Below, piece after piece: positions 47,796 through 56,292 of a DNA stretch of 64,000 nt. The DNA lies in the NCBI GenBank assembly GCA_043807765.1, contig JAZDFQ010000052.1, positions 1 through 64,000 on the forward strand. The letters are read 5' to 3'. This stretch comes from Stygiobacter sp043807765 (GTDB lineage Bacteria > Bacteroidota > Ignavibacteria > Ignavibacteriales > Melioribacteraceae). A program made the translations under genes and the position numbers. Positions within the stretch are counted from its first letter, which is position 1. Every line of letters begins with the position of its first letter. Under the pieces are notes generated by a model. The model saw only the letters and a list, made by a program, of their open reading frames with translations. It did not search any database and was not told where the DNA came from.

Positions 47796-48899
47796 ATGAC
47801 TTGCAAAAGCATAACCACTATACAGTTCATCATTTTTCTTTTACTCTCCACAAGTTGCGGACAGTCGTATATCAACTTTAATACTGTCAAGCTTAATGAA
47901 ATCCAAATTATAGGAAGCCACAACAGTTATAAAAAATCCATACAGCGCGAGTTGTGGAAACTTATTAATGCAAGGGATTCAATGTTGGCAATGTCTCTTC
48001 AGTATGAGCACATCCCGCTCGAAGAACAACTTGAATTGGGCTTGCGAAGTCTGGAGCTGGATGTTTATTTAGATACACAAGGTGGAAAATATGCTAAACC
48101 ACTTGGATTAAACTATTTGCAAAAAATGGGGATAACGGTTGAGCCTTATGATTTGGCAAACGAGCTAACTCAACCGGGCTTAAAAGTTTTTCATATCCAA
48201 GATTTTGATTTCAGAAGTCATCATTTACTCTTCACGAATTGTTTAAGGGAAATTAAAAAGTGGTCTGATTCGAACATTGGTCATCTTCCAATCATTATTA
48301 CCATCAACGCAAAGGATAGTAAAATTGATTTTGAAGGAGCTGCTGTACCAATACCTTTTAATCGGAAGGGATTGGAAAGTATTGATACAGAAATCCGTTC
48401 TGTGTTTTCAGACTCAAAACTATTAACACCGGATTTTGTTCGCGGTAGTTATCAAACTTTTAACCAAGCTATTCTTAAAAACGGCTGGCCCAAAATTGAA
48501 GATGTAAAAGGTAGGATTCTCTTTGTGCTTGATGAAACGGGACAAAAACTGAATTATTATTTGAATGAAGATAAAACATTAACCGGCAAAGCAATGTTTG
48601 TTAATGCTGAAGAAAGCGATGCTAACGCTGCTTTTATGATTATTAACGATCCTATAAAAGATGAACAGCAAATAAGAGATTTAGTCAAGAAAGGCTATAT
48701 AGTTAGAACAAGAGCGGATGCAGAAACCATTGAAGCCAGAAAGAATGATTACACTAGATTTGAAGCTGCGGCACGATGCGGCGCGCAAATTATCTCAACC
48801 GATTATTATCTGCCATCAAAGCTTTTTGAATCAAGCTACAAAGTGCTTTTTGATGATAAGTGCTACGCAAGAATAAATCCAGTTTTATACCGTCCCTAA
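47796..48899 (+). CDS. PI-PLC-like phosphodiesterase lipoprotein (PI-PLC-C1 type)
   Basis: A 367-residue protein with a lipoprotein signal (LLLSTSCG, Cys21). It matches the calcium-dependent phosphoinositide-specific phospholipase C family (PI-PLC-C1 type). IQIIGSHNSYK has the first catalytic His42, LGLRSLELDVYLD the Glu87/Asp89 metal ligands, and KVFHIQDFDF the second His133; KGYIVRTRADAETIEARKND resembles the C-terminal strands. It should cleave the phosphodiester between inositol phosphate and a lipid or similar group outside the cytoplasm. It sits directly upstream of a full inositol catabolic operon, a strong contextual match. The stop codon is inside a hairpin repeat. Confidence 0.8.
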   Translation: MTCKSITTIQFIIFLLLSTSCGQSYINFNTVKLNEIQIIGSHNSYKKSIQRELWKLINARDSMLAMSLQYEHIPLEEQLELGLRSLELDVYLDTQGGKYAKPLGLNYLQKMGITVEPYDLANELTQPGLKVFHIQDFDFRSHHLLFTNCLREIKKWSDSNIGHLPIIITINAKDSKIDFEGAAVPIPFNRKGLESIDTEIRSVFSDSKLLTPDFVRGSYQTFNQAILKNGWPKIEDVKGRILFVLDETGQKLNYYLNEDKTLTGKAMFVNAEESDANAAFMIINDPIKDEQQIRDLVKKGYIVRTRADAETIEARKNDYTRFEAAARCGAQIISTDYYLPSKLFESSYKVLFDDKCYARINPVLYRP

Positions 48900-49027
48900 A
48901 GGGACTTAACAAATATTATGTGCTTATTACTATATAGATATATCGCTCCTAACGGAGCTAAAAATCCCGTAGGGATAAAATATCAATAAGTAAAGAATAC
49001 CAAATAAATCAAAGTCCCTTTTGGGAC
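48892..49027. repeat. Cluster of four short palindromic repeats
   Basis: GTCCCTAAAGGGAC (48892-48905), GCTCCTAACGGAGC (48945-48958), ATCCCGTAGGGAT (48964-48976) and GTCCCTTTTGGGAC (49014-49027). Spacers share words such as ATGTGCTTATTACTATAT and ATGCTCATTGCTATATCG. The first hairpin contains the stop codon of the PI-PLC-like gene. Similar small CCC/GGG palindromes are known as intergenic repeats in Bacteroidota. In 48900-49088 nothing else is seen. Confidence 0.8.
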
Positions 49028-49088
49028 GATACAGAGAACATCTATGCTCATTGCTATATCGGTTTTGAGAAAATAAACAACGAAAAAA

Positions 49089-50006
49089 ATGAAGCTGCCA
49101 ACATTAGAAATATTAAAAACCGCTTATGGCAAATATGGTGTTGCAGCGTTCAATGTATTTAATGCTGAGCAAATACACGGTGTTTTTGGCGGAGCTGAAT
49201 TAGCCGGACACCCGGTAATAATTCAGATTACTCCAGCGGCAAGAAAATATTTAACACACGAGTTTCTACAAGGTATTATCGAATCGGCGGCAGAGATATA
49301 TCCACATGCCAATTTCTCGGTCCATCTCGACCATGGAAATGTTGAACACTGCATTAGCGCAATTGAATCTGGGTTTTATGATTCCGTAATGATAGATGCA
49401 TCGCATGAAGATTTTGAAAAAAATATCTCGATAACATCGGATATAGTTAAACGAGCACATGATAAAAACATTGCTGTAGAAGGTGAATTGGGTGTTTTAA
49501 GCGGTGTTGAAGATGAAACAAGTATTGATGATGAAATGAGTAAGTACACAAACCCAACTCAAGTTATTGAATTTGTAGAACGCACTGGATGTGATTTTCT
49601 TGCTGTTGCCGTTGGAACTAGCCACGGCGCTTACAAGATGAGTGGAGGAAAAGGAATTCAGTTGAACATTTTAAAAGAAATTCAGCAGCTATTACCCGGT
49701 TACCCAATTGTTTTACATGGCGCATCTAATGTTCCTAAATCCGAAGTGGAAAGAATAAATATATCCGGCGGTAATTTACAAGAAGATGCTAAGGGAGTTG
49801 ATGAAAAAGAATTGCTGCAAGCAATACGTTATGGTGTAACTAAAATTAATATTGCAACAGACATGCGACTTATCTGGGCAAGGGTTCACCGCGAGTTTTT
49901 TAACAATACTCCCGAATTATTTGATCCGGTCATTCCAGGTAAAAAATATATCGAAGAATTAAAAGAGTTTGTAAACCAGAAATGTAAATCGCTAGTGATA
50001 AACTAA
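49089..50006 (+). CDS. iolJ: Class II ketose-bisphosphate aldolase, probably IolJ-type
   Basis: A 305-residue zinc aldolase of the FbaA/GatY/IolJ family. Zinc ligands are His82 in HLDHGN, His179 in GTSHGAY and His210 in LHGASN; VEGELGVLSGVED is a further signature. In inositol breakdown IolJ splits 6-phospho-5-dehydro-2-deoxy-gluconate into dihydroxyacetone phosphate and malonate semialdehyde. That is the step after IolC, and iolB and iolC follow here within 2 bases and an overlap. Sequence alone does not exclude a fructose- or tagatose-bisphosphate aldolase, but the position in a full iol operon favours IolJ. Confidence 0.8.
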   Translation: MKLPTLEILKTAYGKYGVAAFNVFNAEQIHGVFGGAELAGHPVIIQITPAARKYLTHEFLQGIIESAAEIYPHANFSVHLDHGNVEHCISAIESGFYDSVMIDASHEDFEKNISITSDIVKRAHDKNIAVEGELGVLSGVEDETSIDDEMSKYTNPTQVIEFVERTGCDFLAVAVGTSHGAYKMSGGKGIQLNILKEIQQLLPGYPIVLHGASNVPKSEVERINISGGNLQEDAKGVDEKELLQAIRYGVTKINIATDMRLIWARVHREFFNNTPELFDPVIPGKKYIEELKEFVNQKCKSLVIN

Positions 50007-50007
50007 T

Positions 50008-50922
50008 ATGAAACTTGATACAAAATGTAAATTGCTCGTTCACCCGGAAATAAATGAAACCAATATTTATCAAAATATAACTTCAAAAGAAGTTGGCTGG
50101 AAGTCTTTGAATTTTGGCGCTAGGAAAATTATAAAAGGAGAAGTGTGGAAGCACAACACTGGTGAATGCGAAATGTGCATTGTCTTGTTAGGTGGAAATT
50201 ACTCCATCACATCAAAATGGGGAACATGGGAAACACAAAATGGAAGGAAAGATGTTTTCAGTGGGCTTCCTCATGCAGCGTATCTTCCTCCAAATACTGA
50301 GTTTGTTCTTACATCATTAAGCGAAGAAGTTGATATTGCTTTTGGATTCACTCCGGCTCAAAATAATTTTGATGGTTACTTCATCACTCCGCAAATGGTA
50401 AATGATTATGGTATTGAATTCAGAGGTGGTGATAATGCTTCGAGACAAATAAATTCTATTCTACCGCCTGGTTCAGCTTGCAGCAAGCTAGTATGTGTAG
50501 AAGTTTACACTCCATCCGGTAACTGGAGTTCTTTTCCAGCGCATAAACATGACAACCGGAAAGTTGATGAAAATGGAAAAGTAGTTGAAGCTGAGCTTGA
50601 TGAAATCTACTTCTACAAATTTGATAAGCCGCAAGGATTTGCTCTACAAAAAGTTTATACGGATGACCGCAGCTTAAATGAAATTGCTGAACCGCATATG
50701 AATGATGTTGTGTTGGTTCCCAAAGGTTATCATCCTGTTGCTGCGGGGTATGGATACCACACTTACTATCTAAACTTTCTTGCCGGAAGCGATCAATCCT
50801 TGGCTAATACGGACGATCCCGATCATAAATGGATTTATGGGACATGGAAAAAAATGGATGAGAGATTACCGTTGGTAACTCTTGAAATGAATAATACAAA
50901 TGAGAAGATGGAAATTTTATGA
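50008..50922 (+). CDS. iolB: 5-deoxy-glucuronate isomerase
   Basis: A 304-residue cupin enzyme of the IolB family, which isomerises 5-deoxy-glucuronate to 5-dehydro-2-deoxy-gluconate. The second cupin has FPAHKHDNRK with metal-binding His residues and ELDEIYFYKFDKPQGFALQK, followed by HMNDVVLVPKGYHPV. The start lies one base after the aldolase stop, and the end overlaps iolC by 4 bases (ATGA), indicating translational coupling. Somewhat longer than the Bacillus protein, with no unusual features. Confidence 0.93.
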   Translation: MKLDTKCKLLVHPEINETNIYQNITSKEVGWKSLNFGARKIIKGEVWKHNTGECEMCIVLLGGNYSITSKWGTWETQNGRKDVFSGLPHAAYLPPNTEFVLTSLSEEVDIAFGFTPAQNNFDGYFITPQMVNDYGIEFRGGDNASRQINSILPPGSACSKLVCVEVYTPSGNWSSFPAHKHDNRKVDENGKVVEAELDEIYFYKFDKPQGFALQKVYTDDRSLNEIAEPHMNDVVLVPKGYHPVAAGYGYHTYYLNFLAGSDQSLANTDDPDHKWIYGTWKKMDERLPLVTLEMNNTNEKMEIL

Positions 50923-51929
50923 ACAAAAAATATGATGTAATTACATACGGACGATCATCAATTGATCTTTATAGCAACAATATCGGCGCTCCGTTTATAG
51001 ATATAAAAGAGTTTGGTGCTTTTGTTGGTGGCTCTCCGTTAAATATTGCTGTTGGTGCAAAACGCTTAGGATTAAATTCAGCTTTACTTACAGCCGTTGG
51101 CAATGATATGGTTGGAAAATTTCTTTTAAACTTTCTTCAAAAAGAAGGAGTTGAAACAAAATTTATTCCTGTTAAAGATAACGCACGCACAAGCGCTGTT
51201 ATTTTGGGAATAGAACCACCCGATAATTTTCCACTTGTTTACTACCGTGATAATTGTGCCGACTCCAAAGTAAATATTGATGATGTGATGAAAGCGGATA
51301 TAGCAAATTCAAGATCGATAGAGTTTTCCGCTACCGCATTAAATATTGAACCAACAAGATCGGCCGCATTTTTTGCAGCTGAGCGCGCCCGCGAGAATGA
51401 TGTTCCGGTTCTTATTGATCTTGATTTTAGAGCCGATCAATGGCATGATCCACGTGCATTTGGTGTTACGGTGCGTGCGTTTCTAAATTATTGTAAGATG
51501 GCGATTGGTACTGAAGAAGAAATTTTAGCAACAATGTTGAAAGATCCTTCTCAAATTAAAATTAAGAACCAGCAAATTTCCGCGCCGGAAATCACCGGAA
51601 ATATTGATGAGGCAATTAAAGGAATTCTTAAAACCGGTGTGGAAACTTTAATTGTAAAACGTGGAGTGAAAGGTTCAACTGTTTATCTTAAAGATGGTAC
51701 TGTTACGGATGTTCCCGGTTTTCCGGTTGAAGTAATAAATATTCTTGGTGCCGGAGATGCGTTTGCCGCCGGATTCATTTTCGGATTTCTTCAAGGCTGG
51801 GATTGGTACAAATGCTGCCGCCTCGCAAATGCGTGTGGTGCAATTTTAGTAACCAAACATGGCTGCGCAAATTTTAATCCAACTTATGATGAAGCGATGA
51901 GTTTTATCGAATCCAAAGGAGGATTCTAA
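50919..51929 (+). CDS. iolC: 5-dehydro-2-deoxygluconokinase (PfkB family)
   Basis: A 336-residue PfkB-family kinase. N-terminal TYGRSSIDLYSN and FVGGSPLNIAVGAKRLGL (substrate side), and the C-terminal ATP/anion-hole motif NILGAGDAFAAGF. FSATALNIEPTRSAAFFAAE and VLIDLDFRADQW match IolC proteins. It phosphorylates 5-dehydro-2-deoxygluconate before the aldolase step. The start overlaps iolB by 4 bases and the stop touches the GTG of iolD. Confidence 0.93.
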   Translation: MNKKYDVITYGRSSIDLYSNNIGAPFIDIKEFGAFVGGSPLNIAVGAKRLGLNSALLTAVGNDMVGKFLLNFLQKEGVETKFIPVKDNARTSAVILGIEPPDNFPLVYYRDNCADSKVNIDDVMKADIANSRSIEFSATALNIEPTRSAAFFAAERARENDVPVLIDLDFRADQWHDPRAFGVTVRAFLNYCKMAIGTEEEILATMLKDPSQIKIKNQQISAPEITGNIDEAIKGILKTGVETLIVKRGVKGSTVYLKDGTVTDVPGFPVEVINILGAGDAFAAGFIFGFLQGWDWYKCCRLANACGAILVTKHGCANFNPTYDEAMSFIESKGGF

Positions 51930-53789
51930 GTGGAAACAATTCGTTTAACTGTTGCACAAGCAACAATTAAATTTCTCAAGAACCAATATGTTCAAAGGGA
52001 CGGCGTTGAAAATAAATTCTTTGCCGGATGCTTCGGAATTTTTGGTCATGGGAATGTTGCGGGAATAGGGCAAGCGCTTCAACAAAATCCGGATTTCAGA
52101 TATTATCAAACGCGAAATGAACAATCTATGGTGCATACTGCTGCTGCTTATGCAAAGATGAAAAACCGGTTGAGCACTTTTGTGTGCACATCTTCAATTG
52201 GACCCGGCGCTACAAATATGATTACAGGCGCGGCTGCCGCAACAATAAATAGATTACCGGTGCTGCTTATTCCCGGAGATATTTTTGCTAAAAGAAATGT
52301 AGCTCCGGTTCTTCAACAATTAGAATCGCAAAGCACACAAGACATTTCTGTTAACGATTGCTTCAAGCCGGTATCAAAGTATTGGGATAGAATCAACAGA
52401 CCGGAACAATTAATTACTTCGCTGCCGGAAGTTATGAGAGTCTTAACTTCCCCGGTAGAAACCGGAACAGTAACATTATCAATTCCGCAAGATGTACAAG
52501 CGGAAGCTTTTGATTTTCCAACCGATCTATTTAAGAAACGTGTTTGGATAATTCAGCGCCAGAGACCGGATAAAGAAATTATTTCCCGCGCAATCGAAAT
52601 GATTAAGCTGAGTTCTAAACCACTGATATTAGCTGGAGGTGGAACAATTTATAGCGATGCTGTTGATGAACTAAAAATGTTAGTTGATTTAACGGGCATT
52701 CCGGTTGCTGAGACATTTTCCGGTAAAGGATCGCTTCCATTTGATAAACCGGAAAACCTTGGTGCTGTTGGCGCTACCGGAACTCCCGGCGCAGTTGCAA
52801 TGGCTAAAGATGCTGATTTGATTATTGGAATTGGAACACGCTATAGTGATTTTACTACGGCTTCAAAAACCGCATTTCAAAATCCAAACGTAAAGTTTAT
52901 CAATATCAACATTACCGAATTTGATTCGCATAAACATTCCGCATTGCCGGTTGTTGCTGATGCTAAAGAAACATTGCTGGAACTAATTGATGGATTGAAA
53001 AATTATAAAGTGAATTCTTCTTGGCATCAATCAGCTGTTAATTACAATAAATCATGGGATAAAAAAGTATCCGAATATTATTCCAACAAGAAAAAAACGC
53101 CGGTAACACAAGCTGAAGTAGTTGGTGCTGTAAATAATTTCTCTCAACCGACCGATGTTGTGCTTTGTGCTGCTGGAAGTCTGCCCGGCGATCTTCACAA
53201 GCTATGGCGCACGCAAGACAAAAAGGGATTTCACTTAGAGTATGGTTACTCAACAATGGGTTACGAAATTGCTGCGGGCTTGGGCGCTAAAATGGCTTGT
53301 CCCGAAAGAGAAATTTACGTGATGGTTGGCGATGGAAATTATCTGATGAACAATCACGAAATAATTACTGCAGTGCAAGAAGGAATCAAGATGACAATTG
53401 TACTTCTGAACAATAATGGATTCGGGAGCATAGGTGCGCTATCGGAATCAGTTGGAAGTAAACGCTTTGGTACGAAGTATAGATTTAGAAATAATGAAAC
53501 GGGACAAATTGATGGTGAAGTATTACCGGTTGATTTTGTTCAGAATGCTGAGAGTTTAGGCGCAAATGTTATTGAAGCCAAGGGCATTGAGGAATTGAAT
53601 AACGCTTTAACGAAAGCGAAAGTAGCAGACAAAACAACTTTGATTTATATAGAAACTGATCTAGAGAAAAGTGTAGCCGGTTATGCGTGGTGGGAAGTTG
53701 CAGTCGCTCAAGTATCGGAAATGGATTCCGTTAAAGAAGCGTATAAAGAATATTCAGAGAACAAGAAGAATCAAAAGTATTATTTGTGA
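51930..53789 (+). CDS. iolD: 3D-(3,5/4)-trihydroxycyclohexane-1,2-dione acylhydrolase
   Basis: A 619-residue thiamine-diphosphate enzyme of the acetolactate synthase superfamily; it opens the cyclitol ring to 5-deoxy-glucuronate. N-terminal pyrimidine-binding domain (GCFGIFGHGNVAGIG, RNEQSMVHTAAAYAK), middle domain (PLILAGGGTIYSDAVDEL), C-terminal ThDP domain with GDGNYLMNNHEI and LLNNNGFGSI. GTG start directly after the iolC stop. The ATG codons downstream are too far inside the fold. It is followed by a 95-base gap holding a dispersed repeat before iolA. Confidence 0.95.
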   Translation: METIRLTVAQATIKFLKNQYVQRDGVENKFFAGCFGIFGHGNVAGIGQALQQNPDFRYYQTRNEQSMVHTAAAYAKMKNRLSTFVCTSSIGPGATNMITGAAAATINRLPVLLIPGDIFAKRNVAPVLQQLESQSTQDISVNDCFKPVSKYWDRINRPEQLITSLPEVMRVLTSPVETGTVTLSIPQDVQAEAFDFPTDLFKKRVWIIQRQRPDKEIISRAIEMIKLSSKPLILAGGGTIYSDAVDELKMLVDLTGIPVAETFSGKGSLPFDKPENLGAVGATGTPGAVAMAKDADLIIGIGTRYSDFTTASKTAFQNPNVKFININITEFDSHKHSALPVVADAKETLLELIDGLKNYKVNSSWHQSAVNYNKSWDKKVSEYYSNKKKTPVTQAEVVGAVNNFSQPTDVVLCAAGSLPGDLHKLWRTQDKKGFHLEYGYSTMGYEIAAGLGAKMACPEREIYVMVGDGNYLMNNHEIITAVQEGIKMTIVLLNNNGFGSIGALSESVGSKRFGTKYRFRNNETGQIDGEVLPVDFVQNAESLGANVIEAKGIEELNNALTKAKVADKTTLIYIETDLEKSVAGYAWWEVAVAQVSEMDSVKEAYKEYSENKKNQKYYL

Positions 53790-53796
53790 AGTTTAT

Positions 53797-53862
53797 TGCT
53801 TAGCGCCTTTGTGTCTTAGCGAGAAAAAAATGTCTCGCAAAGACGCAGAGAACGCAAAGAAA
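53797..53862. repeat. Dispersed palindromic repeat, family 2, within the iol operon
   Basis: GCTTAGCGCCTTTGTGTCTT and CGCAAAGACGCAGAGAACGC form an imperfect hairpin around GCGAGAAAAAAATGTCTCGC. It sits between iolD and iolA and could alter RNA stability or termination inside the operon. Related units are at 39083 and 58948. Confidence 0.6.
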
Positions 53863-53883
53863 AGCATAAAGGAAAATATCATA

Positions 53884-55353
53884 ATGAAGAAACTGAAAAA
53901 CTATATTGACGGGAAATGGATAGATAGCAAATCGGAAAAATATCTTGAAGTAGAAGATCCCGGTTCCGGAGAAATCCTAAGTCATGTACCGGAAGGATGC
54001 AAAGAAGATATTGAATTAGCCGCAGATGCCGCATCAAATGTATTTAACGAATGGCGTAACACCCCGGTTGGAAAAAGAATTCAATACCTTTTTAAGATGA
54101 AGAATGTATTGGAAAAAAACGCTGATGAACTTGCGGCAATCTGCACAAAAGAATGTGGAAAAACCTTTGCAGAATCAAAAGGCGAAATATTACGTGCAGT
54201 AGAAAACATAGAAGTAGCATGTGGAATTCCAACATTAATGCAAGGTGAACTTTCGGAAGATATAGCTGCGGGAATAGATGAGTTTGTAATCCGCCAGCCG
54301 CTTGGAGTTGGGGCCTGTATAGCTCCATTCAATTTTCCGATAATGATTTCGTTCTGGTTTTTCCCTTACGCGCTTGCTTGCGGTAACACATACATTGTTA
54401 AGCCATCGGAAAAAGTACCGGAAACTATGACTCGCATTTTCGAATTGTTCGAAGGATTAAATCTTCCCGCCGGTGTTTTAAATATGGTACATGGCGGAAA
54501 AGAAACAGTTGATGCAATACTTACTCATCCCGAAATAAAGGCAATTAGTTTTGTCGGCTCATCTAAAGTTGCAAAGTATGTTTACTCTAAAGGAACAGAA
54601 AACGGAAAGAGAGTTCAAGCACAAGGTGGCGCTAAAAATCCTTTAGTTGTTATGCCGGACGCAGATATTGAAACTGCAACTAAGATTATTTCCGACAGTG
54701 TTTACGGCTGCGCCGGACAAAGATGCCTTGCAGCTTCAACAGTAATTTTAGTTGGAGAAGCGAAAGGAAAATTCAAAGACAAAATTGTTGAAGCAGCTAA
54801 AGCAAAAACTACTACTTATGGTTTGGATAATGCTTGTCAAATGGGTGCAATCATCACAAAAGAAAGCAAAGTGAGAATAGAAGAAATAATAACTGATGCC
54901 GAAAACAAAGGAGCTAATATTCTTCTTGATGGTAGAAATAAAAATGTTGAAGGTTGTGAAAAAGGGAATTACATCTTTCCAACAGTAATTGAAAATGTTC
55001 CGGCTGATGCTGACGCAGATAATCTTGAAATATTCGGTCCTGTTCTTAATCTAAAATATGTTGATACTCTTGAAGAAGCAATTGAGTTTGTAAATAAAGG
55101 TATATATGGTAACGCTGCTTGCATATTTACTTCCAGCGGATCAGCAGCAAGAAAGTTTAGACATGATGCACTTGCCGGTAACATTGGCGTTAACATTGGC
55201 GTTCCGGCACCTATGGCATATTTTCCATTTAGCGGCTGGAAAGAATCTTTTTACGGAGACCTACATGGTCAATCCAAACATGCTGTTGAGTTTTACACAC
55301 AAACTAAAGTAGTGATAGAAAGATGGCATGAAGAATGGACACGAAAATTCTAA
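53884..55353 (+). CDS. mmsA: Methylmalonate/malonate-semialdehyde dehydrogenase (CoA-acylating)
   Basis: A 489-residue aldehyde dehydrogenase of the MmsA/IolA type. It opens with KNYIDGKW and shows NFPIMISFWFFPYALACGNT, FVGSSKVAKYVY, GAKNPLVVMPDAD and the catalytic Cys281 in GCAGQRCLAAS. It converts malonate semialdehyde (the IolJ product) to acetyl-CoA and CO2. A longer frame begins at 53683 inside iolD, but the ATG at 53884 has AAAGGAAAA upstream and gives the normal N-terminus. Confidence 0.93.
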   Translation: MKKLKNYIDGKWIDSKSEKYLEVEDPGSGEILSHVPEGCKEDIELAADAASNVFNEWRNTPVGKRIQYLFKMKNVLEKNADELAAICTKECGKTFAESKGEILRAVENIEVACGIPTLMQGELSEDIAAGIDEFVIRQPLGVGACIAPFNFPIMISFWFFPYALACGNTYIVKPSEKVPETMTRIFELFEGLNLPAGVLNMVHGGKETVDAILTHPEIKAISFVGSSKVAKYVYSKGTENGKRVQAQGGAKNPLVVMPDADIETATKIISDSVYGCAGQRCLAASTVILVGEAKGKFKDKIVEAAKAKTTTYGLDNACQMGAIITKESKVRIEEIITDAENKGANILLDGRNKNVEGCEKGNYIFPTVIENVPADADADNLEIFGPVLNLKYVDTLEEAIEFVNKGIYGNAACIFTSSGSAARKFRHDALAGNIGVNIGVPAPMAYFPFSGWKESFYGDLHGQSKHAVEFYTQTKVVIERWHEEWTRKF

Positions 55354-55372
55354 ATAAAGTATGGAGAGAGAG

Positions 55373-56272
55373 ATGATAAGAATAGCAAACGCTCCTTGTT
55401 CTTGGGGAGTTTTGGAATTTGAATTGGAAGGCAAAGCGCCGGATTACATTCAAGTTCTTGATGAGATTAAAGAAACCGGGTATGCCGGTACAGAATTAGG
55501 CGATTGGGGTTTTATGCCTACGAATCCTAATCAATTAAAATCCGAATTGGATAGACGCGAATTAACTATGCTTGGCGCTTTTGTTCCGGTGTTATTAAAA
55601 GACAAGACTAAACATGCAGATGGAATTGCTGTTGCAGTTAAAACTGCTAAACTAATGAGTGAAGCCGGATACAAAAATGCTTTCATTGTTTTGGCTGATG
55701 AAAACGGGTCAATACCGGAGCGTACTAACAACGCCGGGCGTGTTACACTGGAAATGGGCTTAAGCAAAGAGGAGTGGAAAACCTTTTGCGAAGGCGCTAA
55801 TGAATTGGCAAGCAAAGTGAAACAAGAAACCGGATTGAGAACCGTTTTCCATCATCATTGTGCCGGATATGCTGAAACTCCGGAAGAAATTAATACTCTC
55901 ATTGAAGGTACAGATCCAAATTTAGTTGGATTAGTGTTGGACATGGGGCATTACAAATTCGGCGGCGGCGATCCTTTTGAAGCCTTGAAAAAATATGCAA
56001 GCAGAATTTGGCATGTACATTTTAAAGATTGCGATGAAGAGATTGCTAAAAAATCCAGAGCTGATGGCTGGGATTATTTTCGTTCTGTTAGAGAAGGAGT
56101 TTTTTGCGAATTAGGTAAAGGCTCTGTGGATTTTAAATCTATTACAGACGAATTAATAAAAATTAATTATGATGGTTGGATTGTAGTTGAGCAGGATGTT
56201 CTTCCCGGAATGGGCAATCCAAAAGAATGCGCTCAGCGAAACAGAAATTTTATTAAGTCTCTTGGTTTATAA
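55373..56272 (+). CDS. iolE: Inosose dehydratase (myo-inosose-2 dehydratase)
   Basis: A 299-residue xylose-isomerase-like TIM-barrel protein that dehydrates scyllo-inosose. Family blocks: IANAPCSWGVLEFE at the N-terminus, GYAGTELGDWGFMP, VFHHHCAGYAETPEEI, GLVLDMGHYKFGGGDP, IWHVHFKDCD and WIVVEQDVLPG. His, Asp and Glu metal ligands are kept. An earlier ATG at 55361 exists; the one at 55373 has GGAGAG upstream and matches the normal start. It follows mmsA closely. Confidence 0.94.
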   Translation: MIRIANAPCSWGVLEFELEGKAPDYIQVLDEIKETGYAGTELGDWGFMPTNPNQLKSELDRRELTMLGAFVPVLLKDKTKHADGIAVAVKTAKLMSEAGYKNAFIVLADENGSIPERTNNAGRVTLEMGLSKEEWKTFCEGANELASKVKQETGLRTVFHHHCAGYAETPEEINTLIEGTDPNLVGLVLDMGHYKFGGGDPFEALKKYASRIWHVHFKDCDEEIAKKSRADGWDYFRSVREGVFCELGKGSVDFKSITDELIKINYDGWIVVEQDVLPGMGNPKECAQRNRNFIKSLGL

Positions 56273-56292
56273 AATAATTACGGAATAGAAAA

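Noticed and set aside
48892..49027. Possible CRISPR array
   Set aside because: Units are palindromes of differing sequence with uneven spacers, not identical direct repeats; no cas genes.
49113..49127. Operator-like word resembling the reverse of TAAAGCGGTTTA
   Set aside because: It matches only partly and lies in coding sequence of the aldolase (ILKTAYG); chance is likely.
53683..53883. N-terminal extension of the semialdehyde dehydrogenase frame
   Set aside because: It overlaps iolD and a repeat, and the normal family start with a ribosome binding site is at 53884.
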